The translations under genes were made by a program, and so were the position numbers. Below the pieces are notes generated by a model. The model searched no databases, was not told the origin of the DNA, and was given only the letters and a program-made list of their open reading frames with translations. A stretch of 64,000 nucleotides of DNA from an uncultured Blautia sp. (GTDB taxonomy: Bacteria; Bacillota; Clostridia; Lachnospirales; Lachnospiraceae), in contig UQHF01000019.1 in NCBI GenBank assembly GCA_900540785.1, positions 1 through 64,000 of the forward strand, given 5' to 3'. Positions 7,372-15,701 of this stretch are shown here, one piece after another; the first letter of the stretch is position 1; each line of letters opens with the position of its first letter.

Positions 7372-8832
7372 TCAGAGATTCAAATGATAATACACCAATC
7401 TTGACAAATCCTGAATATTGTGAATTGCCGTACCCTCCGGGCAGTCCTGGGACATGACACAGAAGATATACGTTGTTTTATCTCCGTATACAATGGCAAT
7501 ATCATGTTGGCTGGTGTCCGTTTCTCCTGTTTTATTTGCTACCTTCACATCTTCTGCAAGACCGGATGGAATTTTCCAGTCCACCTCCTGCTGAAGAAGA
7601 ATATTGAGCATCTCCTCTGAGGCTTCCTCACTTACGCATTCTCCTTCATAAATCCGCTCCAGAAGCATTCCGCAGTCTTTTACGGAAGTGGTGTTTCTTC
7701 CCCCAAGTCCTGTGGACGGGGAAGCGGACGGCGCCAGGGTGTGCTGCACGGAAGTGTCTTCGTACTCTTCCTCTTTTAAATATTCATTGATTTTTTCTGC
7801 GCCTTCCTTAAAATCATTTTTCTCTGACTGAAGCCGCACAAGCTCATTAAAAGACTCATTGTCGCTTACTGTTATCATATTCTGGATAAGGTCGTCCACT
7901 TTTACCTTTACTTCCGGACTGTCCGCTTCTTTTTTCAGCTTCTGTCCCTCATTTGCTTTTATGCTGTCCATCTCGTTATAGGAATCTGCCAGAACAAACG
8001 CTTTAATGAGACTCGCAGAATACATGGGCTGATTATTGATAAGGATTTCTTCTCCGCTGTCCAGATTTTTCACGTAGGCACTCCACTCTCCCTGATAGCT
8101 TTCCAGCATCTCTGTAAGCTTTGGTTCCAGAGTTTCCATACCAAGCTTATCTCCATCTTTAAGACGCCCTGTCTCATCTACGGAAAATCCCTCCGGTGTT
8201 GTCTGTTCTTCCTGAACAAGAAGCCCGTTTTCCCCGCCAAAATAATACATTCCCTCGAAATGCTGTCCGTTGGACGTCATATCAAGCTCATGGATTCCTG
8301 TCTCTGTTACCAGTTCTCCGTATTCATCAAAATAATAGTATCCGTTAAAAGACTGATTATTCAGCTTCAGTTCGTTCATATAGCGGATCTGAGGGGCAGC
8401 CGTCAGTTTTCCCAGATTATTTACCATAAAATATCCCTCAAAAGAAACTGCCATTTCTTCCATTATTTCTCCGGCAGCACCGGCCGGAATATTCAAATAT
8501 GCCATATATGGGTTTCCTGCACGGAATTTTCCGCTTTCATCATGATAATAATAACCGTCAAACACCGTTCCGTCTATCACAAAATGGTCAAAATAATGAA
8601 CTGCCGGAGTGTTTTCCAGAGTCCCGTCTTCATTCAGGCAGTAAAACCCATCGCTTTTTAAGAGATACTTTCCGCTTCCGTCTTCTATGGCAAGAATCTG
8701 AGATTCCTCTGTCACGCTCAAAAGACTTCCTGCCTGAACTTTCCCTGTCCCTGCAAAAAAGACGGCTGCACAAGCCACAGGAAGCACTCCTTTCAAAAAA
8801 AACTCCGGCAAAGTGAATTTCTGTTTTTTCAT
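7372..8832 (-). CDS. Secreted beta-lactamase-fold serine hydrolase with N-terminal aromatic repeats
   Basis: Exported protein of 486 residues. A signal peptide covers about residues 1-35 (hydrophobic LPVACAAVFFAGTG, then VQAG). Residues 50-210 hold several imperfect aromatic/glycine repeats of the kind GYYYFDEYGELV, similar in pattern to cell-wall- or choline-binding repeats. Residues 235-486 form a class A penicillin-recognising fold: S274-x-x-K277 in YSASLIKAF, S323-D-N in TVSDNESFN and K434-T-G in ANKTGETD. No ExxLN omega-loop motif of true class A beta-lactamases was seen, so cell-wall peptidase or an unknown serine hydrolase activity is as likely as antibiotic hydrolysis. Its GGGAG ribosome site is strong. 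Confidence 0.8.
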   Translation of the reverse strand: MKKQKFTLPEFFLKGVLPVACAAVFFAGTGKVQAGSLLSVTEESQILAIEDGSGKYLLKSDGFYCLNEDGTLENTPAVHYFDHFVIDGTVFDGYYYHDESGKFRAGNPYMAYLNIPAGAAGEIMEEMAVSFEGYFMVNNLGKLTAAPQIRYMNELKLNNQSFNGYYYFDEYGELVTETGIHELDMTSNGQHFEGMYYFGGENGLLVQEEQTTPEGFSVDETGRLKDGDKLGMETLEPKLTEMLESYQGEWSAYVKNLDSGEEILINNQPMYSASLIKAFVLADSYNEMDSIKANEGQKLKKEADSPEVKVKVDDLIQNMITVSDNESFNELVRLQSEKNDFKEGAEKINEYLKEEEYEDTSVQHTLAPSASPSTGLGGRNTTSVKDCGMLLERIYEGECVSEEASEEMLNILLQQEVDWKIPSGLAEDVKVANKTGETDTSQHDIAIVYGDKTTYIFCVMSQDCPEGTAIHNIQDLSRLVYYHLNL

Positions 8833-8918
8833 TAAACTCTCCCTTTCTTATTTCTGTCGGAAAGAAATATTACCGAAAGTATACCCTGTTTTCTCCGGAA
8901 GTGCAATTCTTTTTCTTT

Positions 8919-10745
8919 TTATTCTACTGTAACAGATTTTGCCAGATTCCTCGGCTTATCAACATCAAGCCCTCTCCCCAGTGATACGTAATAAGCCAGA
9001 AGCTGAAGAGGAATAATTGCAAGAGAATTGGAAAAAAACGGATTCGTCTTTGGAATATAAAAAACATAATCGGCTGTTTTTTCCATTTCTTTATGTTCTT
9101 CATCAGTTACTGCCATCACAAATGCCCCTCTTGTCTTAACTTCCACAATGTTGCTGACCATTTTAGGGTACAGTGATTCCTGTGTAGCCACCGCCACTAC
9201 AAGTATGTCCTCTTCTATAAGGGAAATCGTTCCATGTTTCAGTTCGCCCGCCGCATAAGCTTCTGAATAAATATAGGAAATTTCTTTTAATTTTAATGAG
9301 CCTTCCAGTGAAATGGCATAATCTATTCCTCTGCCAATGAAAAACATATGCTCTGCTGCAAGATACCGGTTTGCAAAACGCTGAATTTTCTCTTTCCTTT
9401 CCAGAATCTGTTCCACCTGCTCCGGAAGTTTTTCCAGTTCTTTTTCAAAACCGGCAAGCTCTTTTTCTGTCATCAGTCCACGAACTCTGGCGAATTTCAT
9501 CGAAAGAAGATAAAGAGCCGCAAGCTGCGCACTGTATGCCTTTGTCGTTGCAACAGATATTTCCGGACCAGCCCATGTATAAAGCACGCTGTCCGCCTCT
9601 CTCGCAATGGAACTGCCCACTACATTTACAATTCCCAGTACCTTTACATGGTTCTGTTTCATCTCCCTTAAAGCCGCAAGAGAATCTGCCGTTTCTCCTG
9701 ACTGGCTGATGATGACTGCAAGAGTTCCTTCTTCAAAAATAGGATTTCTGTATCGGAATTCACTTGCCAGATCCACTTCGACTGGTATTCTTGCAAGCCC
9801 TTCCAGCACATATTTTCCAGTTACGCCGGCATGGTAGGCAGAACCGCAGGCCACGATCACAATTTTCCGAATATTTCTGATTTCTTCCTCTGTCATTCCA
9901 AGCTCTTCAATTACCACTTCATGATTCTGAATACGAGGACTGATCGTATCTCTGAGCGCTTTGGGCTGTTCGTAAATCTCCTTCAGCATAAAATGCTCAT
10001 AACCGCCTTTTTCTGCCGCATCCACATCCCAGTCAATAAAAACTGCTTCCTTTTTCAGATTTTCTCCATCTATATTATAAAATCTGATGTTCTCTCCGGA
10101 AAGGCAGGCAATCTCCTCATTTTCCATGTAATATACTTCTCTCGTATAGCGGAGAACCGCCGGAACGTCTGAGGCGATCAGATTTCCCTCACTGCTTTTT
10201 CCTACAATCAGAGGACTATCCTTTCTCGCAGCATAAATATGATGCGGATGATCCTGAAACATAATTCCAAGAGCGTAGGAACCTTCTACACGACGCATTA
10301 CTTTTTCAATCGTCTCTATTGGGTTCCCATTATAATACTCTGTAAGAAGATGCACCAGTACCTCTGTGTCTGTCTCTGACTGAAACTCATAGCCTTTTCC
10401 CTGCAGTTTTCTTTTCAGTTTTGCATAATTTTCAATAATGCCATTATGTACCACCACAATCGTATGCTCTTTATTAAAATGAGGATGCGCATTTTCGTTG
10501 GAAGGACTTCCATGAGTCGCCCATCTCGTATGACCGATTCCTGAAGTTCCCAAAAGAGTCGTTCCTCCTTTTGTCGCTTCTTCCAGAACCTTCAGACGTC
10601 CCATAGCCTTTTCCATATGAATTTCTTTTCCGTCAAAAACTGCAATTCCGGCAGAATCATATCCCCTGTATTCAAGCTTTGATAGTCCGTCTAATAAAAT
10701 GGGCGCTGCCTGCTGTTCTCCAATGTATCCGACAATTCCACACAT
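8919..10745 (-). CDS. glmS: Glutamine-fructose-6-phosphate aminotransferase (isomerizing)
   Basis: Makes glucosamine-6-phosphate from fructose-6-phosphate and glutamine, the entry to peptidoglycan and amino-sugar synthesis. The chosen start gives MCGIVGYIG, so that Cys becomes the N-terminal nucleophile after methionine removal. An AAGGAG site fits this start, while the ATG nine codons upstream has none. Residues 1-230 are the class II glutaminase domain (GHTRWATHGSPSNENAHPH). Two SIS isomerase domains follow (VACGSAYHAG, ISQSGETADSL), and the protein ends DKPRNLAKSVTVE as is usual for GlmS. Length 608 is normal. The leader is too short for the glmS ribozyme. Confidence 0.97.
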   Translation of the reverse strand: MCGIVGYIGEQQAAPILLDGLSKLEYRGYDSAGIAVFDGKEIHMEKAMGRLKVLEEATKGGTTLLGTSGIGHTRWATHGSPSNENAHPHFNKEHTIVVVHNGIIENYAKLKRKLQGKGYEFQSETDTEVLVHLLTEYYNGNPIETIEKVMRRVEGSYALGIMFQDHPHHIYAARKDSPLIVGKSSEGNLIASDVPAVLRYTREVYYMENEEIACLSGENIRFYNIDGENLKKEAVFIDWDVDAAEKGGYEHFMLKEIYEQPKALRDTISPRIQNHEVVIEELGMTEEEIRNIRKIVIVACGSAYHAGVTGKYVLEGLARIPVEVDLASEFRYRNPIFEEGTLAVIISQSGETADSLAALREMKQNHVKVLGIVNVVGSSIAREADSVLYTWAGPEISVATTKAYSAQLAALYLLSMKFARVRGLMTEKELAGFEKELEKLPEQVEQILERKEKIQRFANRYLAAEHMFFIGRGIDYAISLEGSLKLKEISYIYSEAYAAGELKHGTISLIEEDILVVAVATQESLYPKMVSNIVEVKTRGAFVMAVTDEEHKEMEKTADYVFYIPKTNPFFSNSLAIIPLQLLAYYVSLGRGLDVDKPRNLAKSVTVE

Positions 10746-10794
10746 ATTCTTCTCCTTTTTTTGCACAATCATGTCTTTTTTTTGTGTTTTTTAC

Positions 10795-10822
10795 ATTATA
10801 TCCCATTTTATCGCTCTGTCAA
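10795..10822 (-). promoter_or_regulatory. Consensus sigma-A promoter of glmS
   Basis: Minus-strand TTGACA and TATAAT, both perfect, with a 16-base spacer. The -35 lies directly after the stop of the helicase gene, about 50 bases before the glmS start. Confidence 0.85.
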
Positions 10823-10823
10823 G

Positions 10824-13178
10824 TTAAAACTTTTTTGTACTAATCCAAAATTGTTGTAAAGTCTCTTCTACATTTCCCAGCCTGCACCGTTTCCTGTCCG
10901 CCCATTCCGACGGAAAAAGCCCTCTGTAATCACTTTCCCAGAATCTTTCGTCAAGAAGCAGGAGGATTCCTCTGTCCTCCTGTGTTCGGATCACTCGTCC
11001 TGCTGCCTGGAGCACTTTGTTCATTCCGGGATAGCGGTAGGCATAATCAAAGCCTCTCTCTCCCTTCTTGTCGTAATAATTTTTAAGGATTTCTCTTTCA
11101 TTGCTTATCTGGGGAAGCCCTGTTCCCACAATAACAGCTCCAATAAGCCTGCTTCCAATAAGATCAATACCTTCGGAGAACACGCCGCCCATCACACAAA
11201 AACCGACGACTGCGTCTCCATCCTCTGAAAACTCACTGAGAAATTCCTCGCGTCTCTTCTCGCTCATTTCTGTTTCCTGACAGATTGTCCGGATCCACCC
11301 TACAGAAAATTCTTCTTCATAAATCCGGTACACCTCTTCCATAAAGCGGTAAGAAGGAAAGAAAACCATATAATTTCCTTTTTTCTGCCACACTGCCCTT
11401 GCAATATACTCTGCCACTTTCCGGTATTCTTCGTATCCTCTTCTTGTGTATCGGCTGCTCACATCATCTCCTATGAGAATCTTCCTGTTTTCTGCTGAAA
11501 AAGGAGAGGGAACATAAATTCCATAATCATCTTTTCTCACACTCAACATTTCTCTGTAATATCCCAGAGGAAGAAAGGTCGCAGAAAAAAATACGGCGCT
11601 GCTTCCCTTTGAAAGACATTCCCCCAGATTTGCTCCCGGATTGACACAAAAAAGCTTTACTCTGAAATTTCCGTCCTCTCCGTTTTCTGCATACACCTGG
11701 TAATTCTCGTCCACAAGCTCCGATACATTAAGAAAGTCCCGCACGGAAAAATAGAAGTCGAGGATTTCATCTATAAACAGAGCATCTGTTCCATCTTCCA
11801 GAATTTTATCCATCTCCCCCATGACCTGGAGAAGACTTAAGGGCAACGCGCCCGGTCCTTCCAGAACCTCGTATTTCTCACAGTCTTTTCGGATTTCAAG
11901 AAGCTGGCGGTTTACGCGGCTTAAAGCTTTCGTAAAACGGGGATATTTTTCCCCTGCCTTTTTTCTGATTTCCAATACTTCTTCCTTACAGACAGAAGCG
12001 CTGTACATTTCCCTTCCGCGTTCTACAAGATTATGCGCCTCGTCTATGAGAAAAATATAGTTTCCGGATACCCCATCTCCGAAAAAGCGCTTCAGCTTTA
12101 CATTGGGATCAAAAACATAATTGTAATCGCAGATCACACCGTCTGTCCAGAGAGCCAGATCAAGACACATTTCAAAAGGACAGACCTTCCACTTCTCTGC
12201 ATGTTCCAGCATTTTTTCTCTGCTGTAGGCATGTTCTTCCTGCCAAAGCTCATACAACGCATCATTGATTCTGTCGTAATGCCCCTTTGCATAAGGGCAG
12301 CTTTCCGGATTGCATTCTGCCTCCTGAAACGGGCAGATCTTATCTTTTGCAGTAATCGTCACAGACTTAAATTTAAGCCCTCTGTTCCTTAAAATCTCAA
12401 AGGCTTCCTCTGCCACTGTCCTTGTTATGGTTTTCGCAGTTAAATAAAAGATTGTCTCTCCTTTTCCCTCTCCCACTGTCCTCACAGCAGGAAAAATAGT
12501 AGACATGGTTTTTCCCACACCTGTAGGAGCCTGGATAAAAATCTGCTTTTTTTCAGAAATGGCGTGATAGACACTGCTTACCATACGCCTCTGTCCCTCT
12601 CTGTAAGGAAATGGAAAATCCAGATTTTTCATAGAGTGATTTCTCTCTTCCCTCCACTTTATCTGATAGGAAATCCATTTGTGATATTCCTCAAGAAGCC
12701 CGTCGTACCATTTTTTTAGTTCTTCCAGGGAATACTCCTGCCGAAAATACTTCAGCTCTTCTGTATCAAGATTTCCGTAAGTCATCTGGATTCCAATGTG
12801 CGCGCAGTCTTCCATCTCTCCGTAAATCCTTGCATAACACTTTGCCTGCGCCAGATGGACAGCCACCGGCTCTTTTATATTTTCCAGGTTTGTGAGAACT
12901 CCCTTGATCTCGTCAATAAAGGTTGCTCCCGCCTCCATAAAAATGCCGTCTGCCCGTCCTTCCACAAGAATGATAACGTCCTCATATTCACTTTTCCATT
13001 TCAGCGAAACCTCCGCCCTGTATATGGCGTCCTGCCTTCCCTGTATTTTTCTGTGAAGACGGCTTCCTTTCTGCATGGCTTCTTTGTCCATTGCGCCCCG
13101 GCGGCTGTCAATATCTCCCTCCCGCAGAATAAACTCTACGAGATTCCGCACAGAAATGCGAACTGTTGGCTTTTCCAT
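10824..13178 (-). CDS. XPD/DinG-type helicase with N-terminal PD-(D/E)XK-like nuclease domain
   Basis: Superfamily 2 DNA helicase of 784 residues, probably acting in DNA repair. Residues 1-180 resemble a RecB/Cas4-like nuclease: an acidic residue in VEGRADGIF (D77), then D89-E90-x-K92 in FIDEIKG, and a downstream QAKCYARIYG helix. The helicase part has Walker A APTGVGKT (217-224), DEAH box at 379-382 in FLIDEAHNL, and four cysteines (C282, C289, C294, C333) placed like the XPD iron-sulfur cluster. Motif VI is QAAGRVIRTQEDRG near the C terminus. No repair partners adjoin it. The nuclease assignment rests on motif spacing only. Confidence 0.85.
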   Translation of the reverse strand: MEKPTVRISVRNLVEFILREGDIDSRRGAMDKEAMQKGSRLHRKIQGRQDAIYRAEVSLKWKSEYEDVIILVEGRADGIFMEAGATFIDEIKGVLTNLENIKEPVAVHLAQAKCYARIYGEMEDCAHIGIQMTYGNLDTEELKYFRQEYSLEELKKWYDGLLEEYHKWISYQIKWREERNHSMKNLDFPFPYREGQRRMVSSVYHAISEKKQIFIQAPTGVGKTMSTIFPAVRTVGEGKGETIFYLTAKTITRTVAEEAFEILRNRGLKFKSVTITAKDKICPFQEAECNPESCPYAKGHYDRINDALYELWQEEHAYSREKMLEHAEKWKVCPFEMCLDLALWTDGVICDYNYVFDPNVKLKRFFGDGVSGNYIFLIDEAHNLVERGREMYSASVCKEEVLEIRKKAGEKYPRFTKALSRVNRQLLEIRKDCEKYEVLEGPGALPLSLLQVMGEMDKILEDGTDALFIDEILDFYFSVRDFLNVSELVDENYQVYAENGEDGNFRVKLFCVNPGANLGECLSKGSSAVFFSATFLPLGYYREMLSVRKDDYGIYVPSPFSAENRKILIGDDVSSRYTRRGYEEYRKVAEYIARAVWQKKGNYMVFFPSYRFMEEVYRIYEEEFSVGWIRTICQETEMSEKRREEFLSEFSEDGDAVVGFCVMGGVFSEGIDLIGSRLIGAVIVGTGLPQISNEREILKNYYDKKGERGFDYAYRYPGMNKVLQAAGRVIRTQEDRGILLLLDERFWESDYRGLFPSEWADRKRCRLGNVEETLQQFWISTKKF

Positions 13179-13289
13179 GATCTTTCTCCCGATTTCTTCT
13201 GATATATCTCATATTGTATCACAACCTGTCGAAAGAAATCCACAGCCTATCTTTTTTATTCTTTCATCTGTTATATAAGATTTTCAAAG

Positions 13290-13317
13290 AAAAACTCCCC
13301 AGATAAACCGGGGAGTC
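13290..13317 (-). terminator. Intrinsic terminator after the PIN remnant
   Basis: Stem ACTCCCC/GGGGAGT with a 9-base loop, followed on the minus strand by TTTTTC. It stops transcripts coming from the aspartate kinase and PIN-remnant genes before the helicase gene. Confidence 0.85.
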
Positions 13318-13368
13318 TTCAAAAACGGTATCTTGATTTTGTAAGTATGAAACTCATGAATAGTATTT

Positions 13369-13641
13369 TTATTCGCCAGCCTGTTCCAAAACCATGCACT
13401 CAACTGCGTCACTTACATAAAAACCGTTCGCTCTCATTTTAGACAAAAATGGTCGCACTTCGTTTATAATTCCCTGATGTTTCGCTTTTATTAAAACACC
13501 TAGCGTTCCTGTAACAGTCAGTCCCAAATACTTGGCAGTCTTTTTTGCTGCATTGTCATCTATTATTACCAAATCTGCCTTTTTCTCCTGAGCAAGAATC
13601 ATCACTTCTACTTCTCCATCGTGAAGCTTTGCTTTATACAT
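13369..13641 (-). pseudogene. Truncated PIN-family (DUF3368-like) protein, C-terminal half
   Basis: The 90 residues match the second half of DUF3368-type PIN nucleases of toxin-antitoxin modules: LHDGEVEVMILAQEKKADL, then VIIDDNAAKKTAKYLGL with the paired acidic residues, GTLGVLIKAKHQGII, and RANGFYVSDAVECMVLEQ. Known members are about 150-165 residues and carry the first catalytic Asp in an N-terminal part that is missing here. Only 71 bases separate this start from the upstream aspartate kinase stop, no matching coding sequence or antitoxin was seen, and the start lacks a clear Shine-Dalgarno site. A degraded toxin is the best reading. A short expressed protein cannot be excluded. Confidence 0.7.
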
Positions 13642-13712
13642 TTTCTTTTCACTATAATCCTTAATCTGCCAAACAAACCACCTTAAATATTCTTTTCCAA
13701 ACTATACCTCGC

Positions 13713-15032
13713 TTAAATCTGCGTCATCACAAATATATCATAAATCGCCCTTACTGCTGTCTCAAAATCACGGTTTTCCACACCAATGATAATATTCAGC
13801 TCACTGGATCCCTGGTCGATCATTTTTACATTGACATTGGCGTGCGCCAGAGCGGAGAAAATACGTCCTGCCGTTCCTCTTGTGGAGCGCATTCCTCTTC
13901 CCACGACTGCGATCAGCGCAAGGTCTGCTTCCATTTCCACAAAGTCCGGCTGAACCGCTCGGTGGATTCCTGCAATTACCTGCTGCTCTTTTTCCTCAAA
14001 CTCATCCTGATGTACATATACCGTCATCGTATCGATTCCGGAAGGAACGTGCTCAAAATTAATCCCCTGGTCTTCAAAAACCTGAAGAATTTTTCTTCCA
14101 AAACCAATTTCACTGTTCATCATAGATTTTTCAATATTGATGGAACAGAACCCTTTTTTTCCTGCAATTCCCGTAATGGTATACTTCGGTTTTCTGCAGG
14201 TGCTTTCCACAATGAACGTTCCTTTATCTTCCGGTCTGTTTGTGTTTCGGATATTGATCGGAATCCCTTCTTTTCTTACCGGGAAAATCGCCTCTTCATG
14301 AAGAACGGTTGCGCCCATATAGGAAAGCTCGCGAAGCTCTCTGTATGTAATGGTTTCAATTACTGCCGGGTTTTCCACAATTCTCGGATCTGTCACAAGA
14401 AAACCGGAAACGTCCGTCCAGTTTTCATATAAATCTGCCTGGATCGCCTTTGCAACGAGAGAACCTGTTACATCAGAGCCTCCTCTTGAGAAAGTCCTTA
14501 CCGTCCCGTCTGCGCATGCCCCATAAAATCCCGGAATTACAGCACATTCGCATTTTTCCAGTCTTTTTGTGAGAAGCTTATCTGTTGTCTCCATATCAAA
14601 GCTTCCGTCTTTTCGGAAGCGAATAACTTCCGCCGCGTCTACAAATGTGTACCCGAGATAGGCAGCCATAATTTTTCCGTTCAGGAACTCTCCTCTTGAT
14701 GCGGCATACTCCACGCCGGACTGATTTTTAAAATCCTCCTGAATGGTTTTAAATTCTTCCTCCAGGGAAAGATTCAGGTTTAATCCCCGCACAATTTCAT
14801 AATACCGTTCCTTGATCGCCTTTAACTGATTGGTAAAATCCTCTCCGGAAGCCGCTGTTTCATAGCAGGCATAAAGCATATCTGTGACTTTTGTATCTCC
14901 GTCAAAGCGCTTTCCCGGAGCAGATGGAACTACATATCTTCTGCTCTTGTCACTCTTTATAATTTCTCCCACTTTCTGGAACTGCTCTGCATTTGCAAGC
15001 GAACTGCCTCCAAACTTTACCACTTTTTTCAT
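13713..15032 (-). CDS. Aspartate kinase
   Basis: Phosphorylates aspartate in the first step toward lysine, methionine, threonine and diaminopimelate. The start chosen gives MKKVVKFGGSSLANAEQF, with AAGGAG eight bases upstream; two more upstream ATGs are poorly spaced or lack a site. Substrate and ATP motifs are present: FGGSSLANA (residues 6-14), FSRGGSDVTGSLVAKAIQA and VTDPRIVENPAVIETIT. Two ACT domains follow (TGIAGKKGFCSINIEKS and LIAVVGRGMRSTRGTAGRI), so feedback control by an amino acid is expected. Length 439 fits a monofunctional enzyme. No lysine riboswitch was recognised in the leader. Confidence 0.95.
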   Translation of the reverse strand: MKKVVKFGGSSLANAEQFQKVGEIIKSDKSRRYVVPSAPGKRFDGDTKVTDMLYACYETAASGEDFTNQLKAIKERYYEIVRGLNLNLSLEEEFKTIQEDFKNQSGVEYAASRGEFLNGKIMAAYLGYTFVDAAEVIRFRKDGSFDMETTDKLLTKRLEKCECAVIPGFYGACADGTVRTFSRGGSDVTGSLVAKAIQADLYENWTDVSGFLVTDPRIVENPAVIETITYRELRELSYMGATVLHEEAIFPVRKEGIPINIRNTNRPEDKGTFIVESTCRKPKYTITGIAGKKGFCSINIEKSMMNSEIGFGRKILQVFEDQGINFEHVPSGIDTMTVYVHQDEFEEKEQQVIAGIHRAVQPDFVEMEADLALIAVVGRGMRSTRGTAGRIFSALAHANVNVKMIDQGSSELNIIIGVENRDFETAVRAIYDIFVMTQI

Positions 15033-15088
15033 TGTCATCTCTCCTTGTATCTCACTTTTTCTCTTTATCACTATAAAGTATTTCTATT

Positions 15089-15117
15089 ATTTTATGAAAT
15101 CCGGACAGATTTTTCAA
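15089..15117 (-). promoter_or_regulatory. Sigma-A type promoter of aspartate kinase
   Basis: Minus-strand TTGAAA and TAAAAT, spacer 17, about 55 bases before the start. The 213-base interval between aspartate kinase and the DUF2325 gene holds no other gene or recognised RNA element. Confidence 0.6.
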
Positions 15118-15245
15118 GCACTTCTTTTCCAATGATAAAAAAACGTGATATTATACAAGCCATTTCCTGTTCCTCCCATTTTTCCATACAAAACACCGAA
15201 AAAAAGCGAGGAGTATCCAACAATACAATTAAGAGAAATTATCCT

Positions 15246-15530
15246 TTATCCAGCACAGTATTCTTTCAGAATATTTTCCAGAGCTGCCGCGCTGCTTGTA
15301 TGGCAGCGGCATACAGGAATTGCTTTTCTCTTTGCCTGTTCTACCGCACAGTTTACCATTTTATGGGAAACCGTACTTGTAAAAAGAATCAGAAGATCCG
15401 GCGCACCAATCTTCTTTTTCATTGCCCCTTTTTCTTTTGCAAAAACCTTCGCTTTCCACCCATAGCCTTTACAAATATCCTCATACTGACATACCATTCT
15501 TTCATTTCCGCCTACAATCACAACGCTCAT
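15246..15530 (-). CDS. DUF2325 domain protein
   Basis: Small protein of 94 residues of the DUF2325 family, function unknown. It opens MSVVIVGGNERMVCQYEDIC, a Rossmann-like beta strand and glycine turn, and continues DLLILFTSTVSHKMVNCAV and IPVCRCHTSSAAALENILK, the last region with cysteine and histidine that could hold a metal. The start was chosen ten codons inside the longest frame because AGGAG is well placed there. It is transcribed alone from a strong promoter overlapped by a long palindrome, so it is probably tightly regulated, perhaps by a metal sensor. That last point is inference. Confidence 0.8.
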   Translation of the reverse strand: MSVVIVGGNERMVCQYEDICKGYGWKAKVFAKEKGAMKKKIGAPDLLILFTSTVSHKMVNCAVEQAKRKAIPVCRCHTSSAAALENILKEYCAG

Positions 15531-15587
15531 ATTCACCTCTCCTTTTGCTTCTGCATTCAAAAGTTTCTTTAATCTAACTCTTATCTT

Positions 15588-15653
15588 AAAACAATAAGTT
15601 AGCTATCGCTAACCTTGTTTTAACAATTTACCATACCTTTTTTCCCCTGTCAA
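15588..15653 (-). promoter_or_regulatory. Promoter and palindromic operator of the DUF2325 gene
   Basis: Minus-strand TTGACA (15648-15653), 17-base spacer and TAAATT (15625-15630) form a good promoter. Just downstream, over the likely start point, lies a dyad: inner arms GTTAGC/GCTAAC around a 4-base centre, with outer arms AAAACAA/TTGTTTT (15588-15621). The shape resembles operators of DtxR/Fur-like metal repressors. No regulator gene is adjacent. Confidence 0.7.
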
Positions 15654-15701
15654 TATTTTTTTGTTTTATCATTTCATACACATACAACCACGTACATGCA
15701 A

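Noticed and set aside
10746..10823. glmS ribozyme in the glmS leader
   Set aside because: The leader from the consensus promoter is about 50 bases, too short, and the ribozyme core was not found.
15033..15245. Lysine riboswitch or T-box before aspartate kinase
   Set aside because: No T-box sequence (TGGNACC-like) or lysine riboswitch core was recognised. Only an ordinary promoter was seen.
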